DNA of 7,866 bases from CAZVBR01 sp964625755. GTDB lineage: Bacteria; Patescibacteriota; Minisyncoccia; Phycocordibacterales; XYD1-FULL-46-19. Positions 6,238 through 7,866 of this stretch are shown piece by piece. The notes beneath the pieces are model-generated. The model was not told where the DNA came from and did not search any database. It saw only the letters and a list, made by a program, of their open reading frames with translations. The stretch's first letter is position 1. Each line of letters starts with the position of its first letter. Where the stretch lies: NCBI GenBank assembly GCA_964625755.1, contig CAZVBR010000034.1:1-7866 (forward strand). The letters run 5' to 3'. Both the position numbers and the translations under genes were made by a program.

Positions 6238-7639
6238 TTAGCCGGTAATTTGATTATCTGTACGAGTTTGAAGATAGGGTTTTAATACCTCCGGAATGGC
6301 AATGCTGCCGTCGGGCTGCTGATAGTTTTCAGCGATCGCCGCGATCAGTCTTGGAGTGGCCGTCGCCGTTCCGTTTAAAGAATGAGCCAACCGGTTTCTT
6401 CCTTCCCTGTCCCGGTATTTAATATTCAAACGTCTGGTCTGCCAGTCGTGGAAATAAGAGATGGAATGGGTTTCCCGGTACTTATCCTCCGACGGCATCC
6501 ACGCTTCTATATCGTGCTTTTTAACTGCCCCCAAACCGAGATCCCCGCCACAATTAACAACTACTTGATACGGCAGGCGCAGTTCTTGCATCAGTTCTTC
6601 CGCCTGTTCTGTCAATTCCTGATGATACTTTACACTTAATTGATGATCAGCCTCTCCGATAATAATTTGCTCCACTTTGTAAAATTCGTGAACCCGGATC
6701 AGGCCCTTAGTGTCTCTCCCGTGACTGCCGGCCTCCCGACGAAAACAGGGTGAAAAAGCTACGGCCTTTATCGGCAACTCACCGACCCCGAGATTTTCTT
6801 CCATAAAACAACCCATAAGAGCCACTTCCGACGTACCGGCCAAATAAGTTCCGTCTTGGGTCTTGTAGAGATCCTCCTCTCCTTGGGGAACATAACCGGT
6901 CCCCAGAAAAGGCTCTCGTTTCAAAAGCGAAGGCGCCAAAAAAGGTTTATACCCCTTTTTTGACAATCGATTCATAGCCCATTGCCAGATCGCCATAGAC
7001 AAACTCACCCCCAGACCGGTCAAAAAATACCCCCGACAACCGGAAACTTGTACCCCCCGGTCAGTATCAACCCCGCCAGTGGTCCTCAAAAGGTCAAGGG
7101 GAGCGCGCGGCGCAACAGCGACCTCCGGCGTGTCCCCCCAGGCCGGTCAAAAAAGTCCCCCGAAAACCGGAAACTTTTACCCCCCGTTCAGTATCAACCC
7201 AGCCATTGGTCATCAAAAGGTCAATGTGATCGCGAGGCGAAAAAGAGAACTCCGGCTTTTCCCCCCATGATCGTATTGGCTGATTTTCGGCGTCAGTCTT
7301 TCCGGCCGGAACCGAAACATCCGGGATATTGGGTACTTCCAACATCATCTTCTGCCATTTTTTTGTGACTTTTTTCAATTCCTCCTCTTTCAGCTGAAGC
7401 TTATCCTTCAAAATGCGGGTCTCGACGATCAGCTGACGACGAGCTTCCTCGTCATTCTCCTTGGCAATATTATTGTTTATTTGATTATGTCGGCTTCTCT
7501 CGGTTTCGATCTCCCTTAAGAGGTCTCGGCGTTTATCATCCACTTCTATCAATTTATCCACGCTCAGATCAACGTGCTTTTTCTTTACCGCTTCTTTGAT
7601 AATATCCGAATTGTCTCTAATGAATTTTATATCAAGCAT
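6238..7639 (-). CDS. serS: Seryl-tRNA synthetase, interrupted by a 127-bp duplication (probably assembly error)
   Basis: SerRS charges tRNA-Ser with serine. The N-terminal part (7639-7094) starts MLDIKFIRDN and carries the long coiled-coil tRNA arm (about residues 28-100). The catalytic part continues in another frame from about 7140 down to the TAA at 6238. Removing one 127-bp repeat joins them in frame into 424 residues, a normal SerRS length. Numbered on that restored protein, motif 1 falls at about 158-180, the serine-binding TSE at 227-229, motif 2 FRREAGSHGRDTKG from 257 (Arg258, Glu260), and motif 3 NGTATATPR at 380-388, followed by ENYQ and IPEVLKPYL. All class II landmarks are present and no other lesion is seen, so the gene is probably intact in the organism. 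ATG 7639 has no Shine-Dalgarno but sits 8 nt after an extended -10. Confidence 0.93.
7016..7140 (+). repeat. Direct repeat copy A in serS (degraded copy)
   Basis: This segment is the left copy of a near-tandem repeat with a period of 127 bp. It matches 7143-7267 without gaps at 107 of 125 positions. Relative to copy B, 8 differences are A to C and 8 are T to G; the other two are adjacent (7028-7029, TA against GT). Differences thicken to the right: ten fall in the last 43 bases. Its minus strand stays open and encodes a blurred version of SerRS motif 1. The pattern fits a low-quality read tail better than biological divergence. Confidence 0.95.
7143..7267 (+). repeat. Direct repeat copy B in serS (better copy)
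   Basis: This is the right copy of the near-tandem repeat. Its minus strand encodes the expected family sequence (WGEKPEFSFSPRDHIDLL, then the motif 1 region) in frame with the N-terminal half, so it is probably the true version over most of its length. Both copies are bounded by a C-tract ending in A (CCCCCA at 7008-7013, 7135-7140 and 7262-7267). That is the short homology at which a read overlap, or a real duplication, would join. At 7155-7156 this copy may itself be wrong, since copy A gives Tyr in place of Thr there. Confidence 0.95.
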
Positions 7640-7647
7640 CGAGATTT

Positions 7648-7676
7648 ATGATACCAAAAATAACCGAAAAAGCCAA
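7648..7676 (-). promoter_or_regulatory. serS operon promoter with extended -10, possibly leaderless
   Basis: On the minus strand, TTGGCT (7676-7671, four of six matches to the -35 consensus) is followed by a 17-bp spacer and TATCAT (7653-7648, five of six to the -10), with an upstream TGG forming an extended -10. Exactly 8 nt separate the hexamer from the serS ATG, so the transcript would start 1-2 nt before the codon. No Shine-Dalgarno is present in this interval. It is the best candidate to drive the whole serS to tRNA-Gln run. The rest of the spacer (7677-7766) is AT-rich; I see no convincing terminator for the upstream gene in it. Confidence 0.6.
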
Positions 7677-7766
7677 TTTGAGCTGGGTGTGATTATCGCG
7701 AACTCAGACAAAGAAGTCTTTTAATGTTTGGCCTGACTTGATATATATTATTGGCTAAAATACCTT

Positions 7767-7866
7767 TTAATCAGCAAATTCGATGATCACCAAACCATGA
7801 CCTTCGTTAACTCCGGCTTGGTTTAACTGAGCAGAACCGGCGTTGTAGGAGCCGCCGCCGCCGCCA
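7767..7866 (-). CDS. C-terminal end of a glycine-rich surface-type protein (partial)
   Basis: The last 32 codons of a minus-strand gene enter from the right edge and end in TAA (7769-7767). They read five glycines, then SYNAG, QLNQAG, VNEGHG and LVIIEFAD. This matches the familiar ending of glycine-rich domains of the ALK/LTK type (Pfam Gly_rich; GGGGGSYNxG, then N..G.N.G.G.V.I), found at the C-terminus of many secreted or surface-exposed bacterial proteins. The full product, its anchor and its role are out of view. The glycine run is a (GCC)5 tract on the plus strand, which may be why the assembly stops here. It ends 127 nt upstream of serS, which has its own promoter, so it is probably a separate transcription unit. 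Confidence 0.82.
   Translation of the reverse strand, partial: GGGGGSYNAGSAQLNQAGVNEGHGLVIIEFAD

Noticed and set aside
7016..7267. Diversity-generating retroelement template and variable repeat pair
   Set aside because: Such elements mutate template adenines on one strand to several bases. Here both A and T positions change, only to C and G, no reverse transcriptase is present, and the target would be an essential synthetase.
7016..7267. CRISPR array or mobile element scar
   Set aside because: There are only two adjoining copies with no spacer, no terminal inverted repeats, no transposase and no cas gene.
6982..7368. A plus-strand open frame with an apparent internal peptide repeat
   Set aside because: The repeat is only the 127-bp duplication read in antisense; the frame overlaps serS motif 1 and exists because of the artefact.
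6238..7639. True serS pseudogene or programmed frameshift
   Set aside because: Deleting one exact repeat period restores full SerRS with every motif, and the neighbouring sequence shows no decay. No slippery site explains loss of 127 nt.
7700..7725. Terminator hairpin AGAC/GTCT in the spacer upstream of serS
   Set aside because: The stem is only 4 bp, and the T-rich side follows it on the plus strand, where no gene ends.

Overview
This 7.9-kb window looks like a metagenomic contig from a Patescibacteria (Candidate Phyla Radiation, probably Parcubacteria-like) bacterium. All recognisable genes lie on the minus strand, packed 1 to 31 nt apart. The proteins are compact and of a CPR style: a DnaX without zinc module or tau tail, a divergent membrane-anchored amidase, and a short FtsQ-like protein. 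TAA, TAG and TGA all act as stops, so the code is standard and this is not the TGA-recoded Gracilibacteria/SR1 group. The taxonomic call is inference from protein character.

Layout in transcription order (right to left): the last 32 codons of a glycine-rich surface-type protein (7767-7866); a 127-bp spacer with a good promoter; serS (seryl-tRNA synthetase, 7639-6238, interrupted by a near-tandem 127-bp duplication); an FtsQ-like division protein; a CapA-family membrane-anchored metallophosphatase; an Amidase_3 peptidoglycan hydrolase with a peptidoglycan-binding tail; a tRNA-dihydrouridine synthase; dnaX; a histidine phosphatase; and tRNA-Gln(TTG) with encoded CCA. Beyond the tRNA is an AT-rich stretch with a strong-looking minus-strand promoter and possibly the start of another gene. 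The first 11 bases are Illumina adapter, not genome.

The close spacing suggests one long transcript from the serS promoter. It mixes translation (serS, dus, tRNA-Gln), envelope and division (ftsQ-like, capA-like, amidase) and replication (dnaX). A second promoter just before dnaX copies the architecture of the serS promoter: extended -10, then exactly 8 nt, then ATG, with no Shine-Dalgarno. Both genes may therefore be read from leaderless mRNAs.

The most consequential observation is that the serS break is very probably an assembly artefact. The two repeat copies differ at 18 of 125 positions, and 16 of those are A to C or T to G, an Illumina miscall signature that thickens toward one end. 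Removing one 127-bp period restores a single 424-residue synthetase. I found no convincing new defence, mobile or RNA system.
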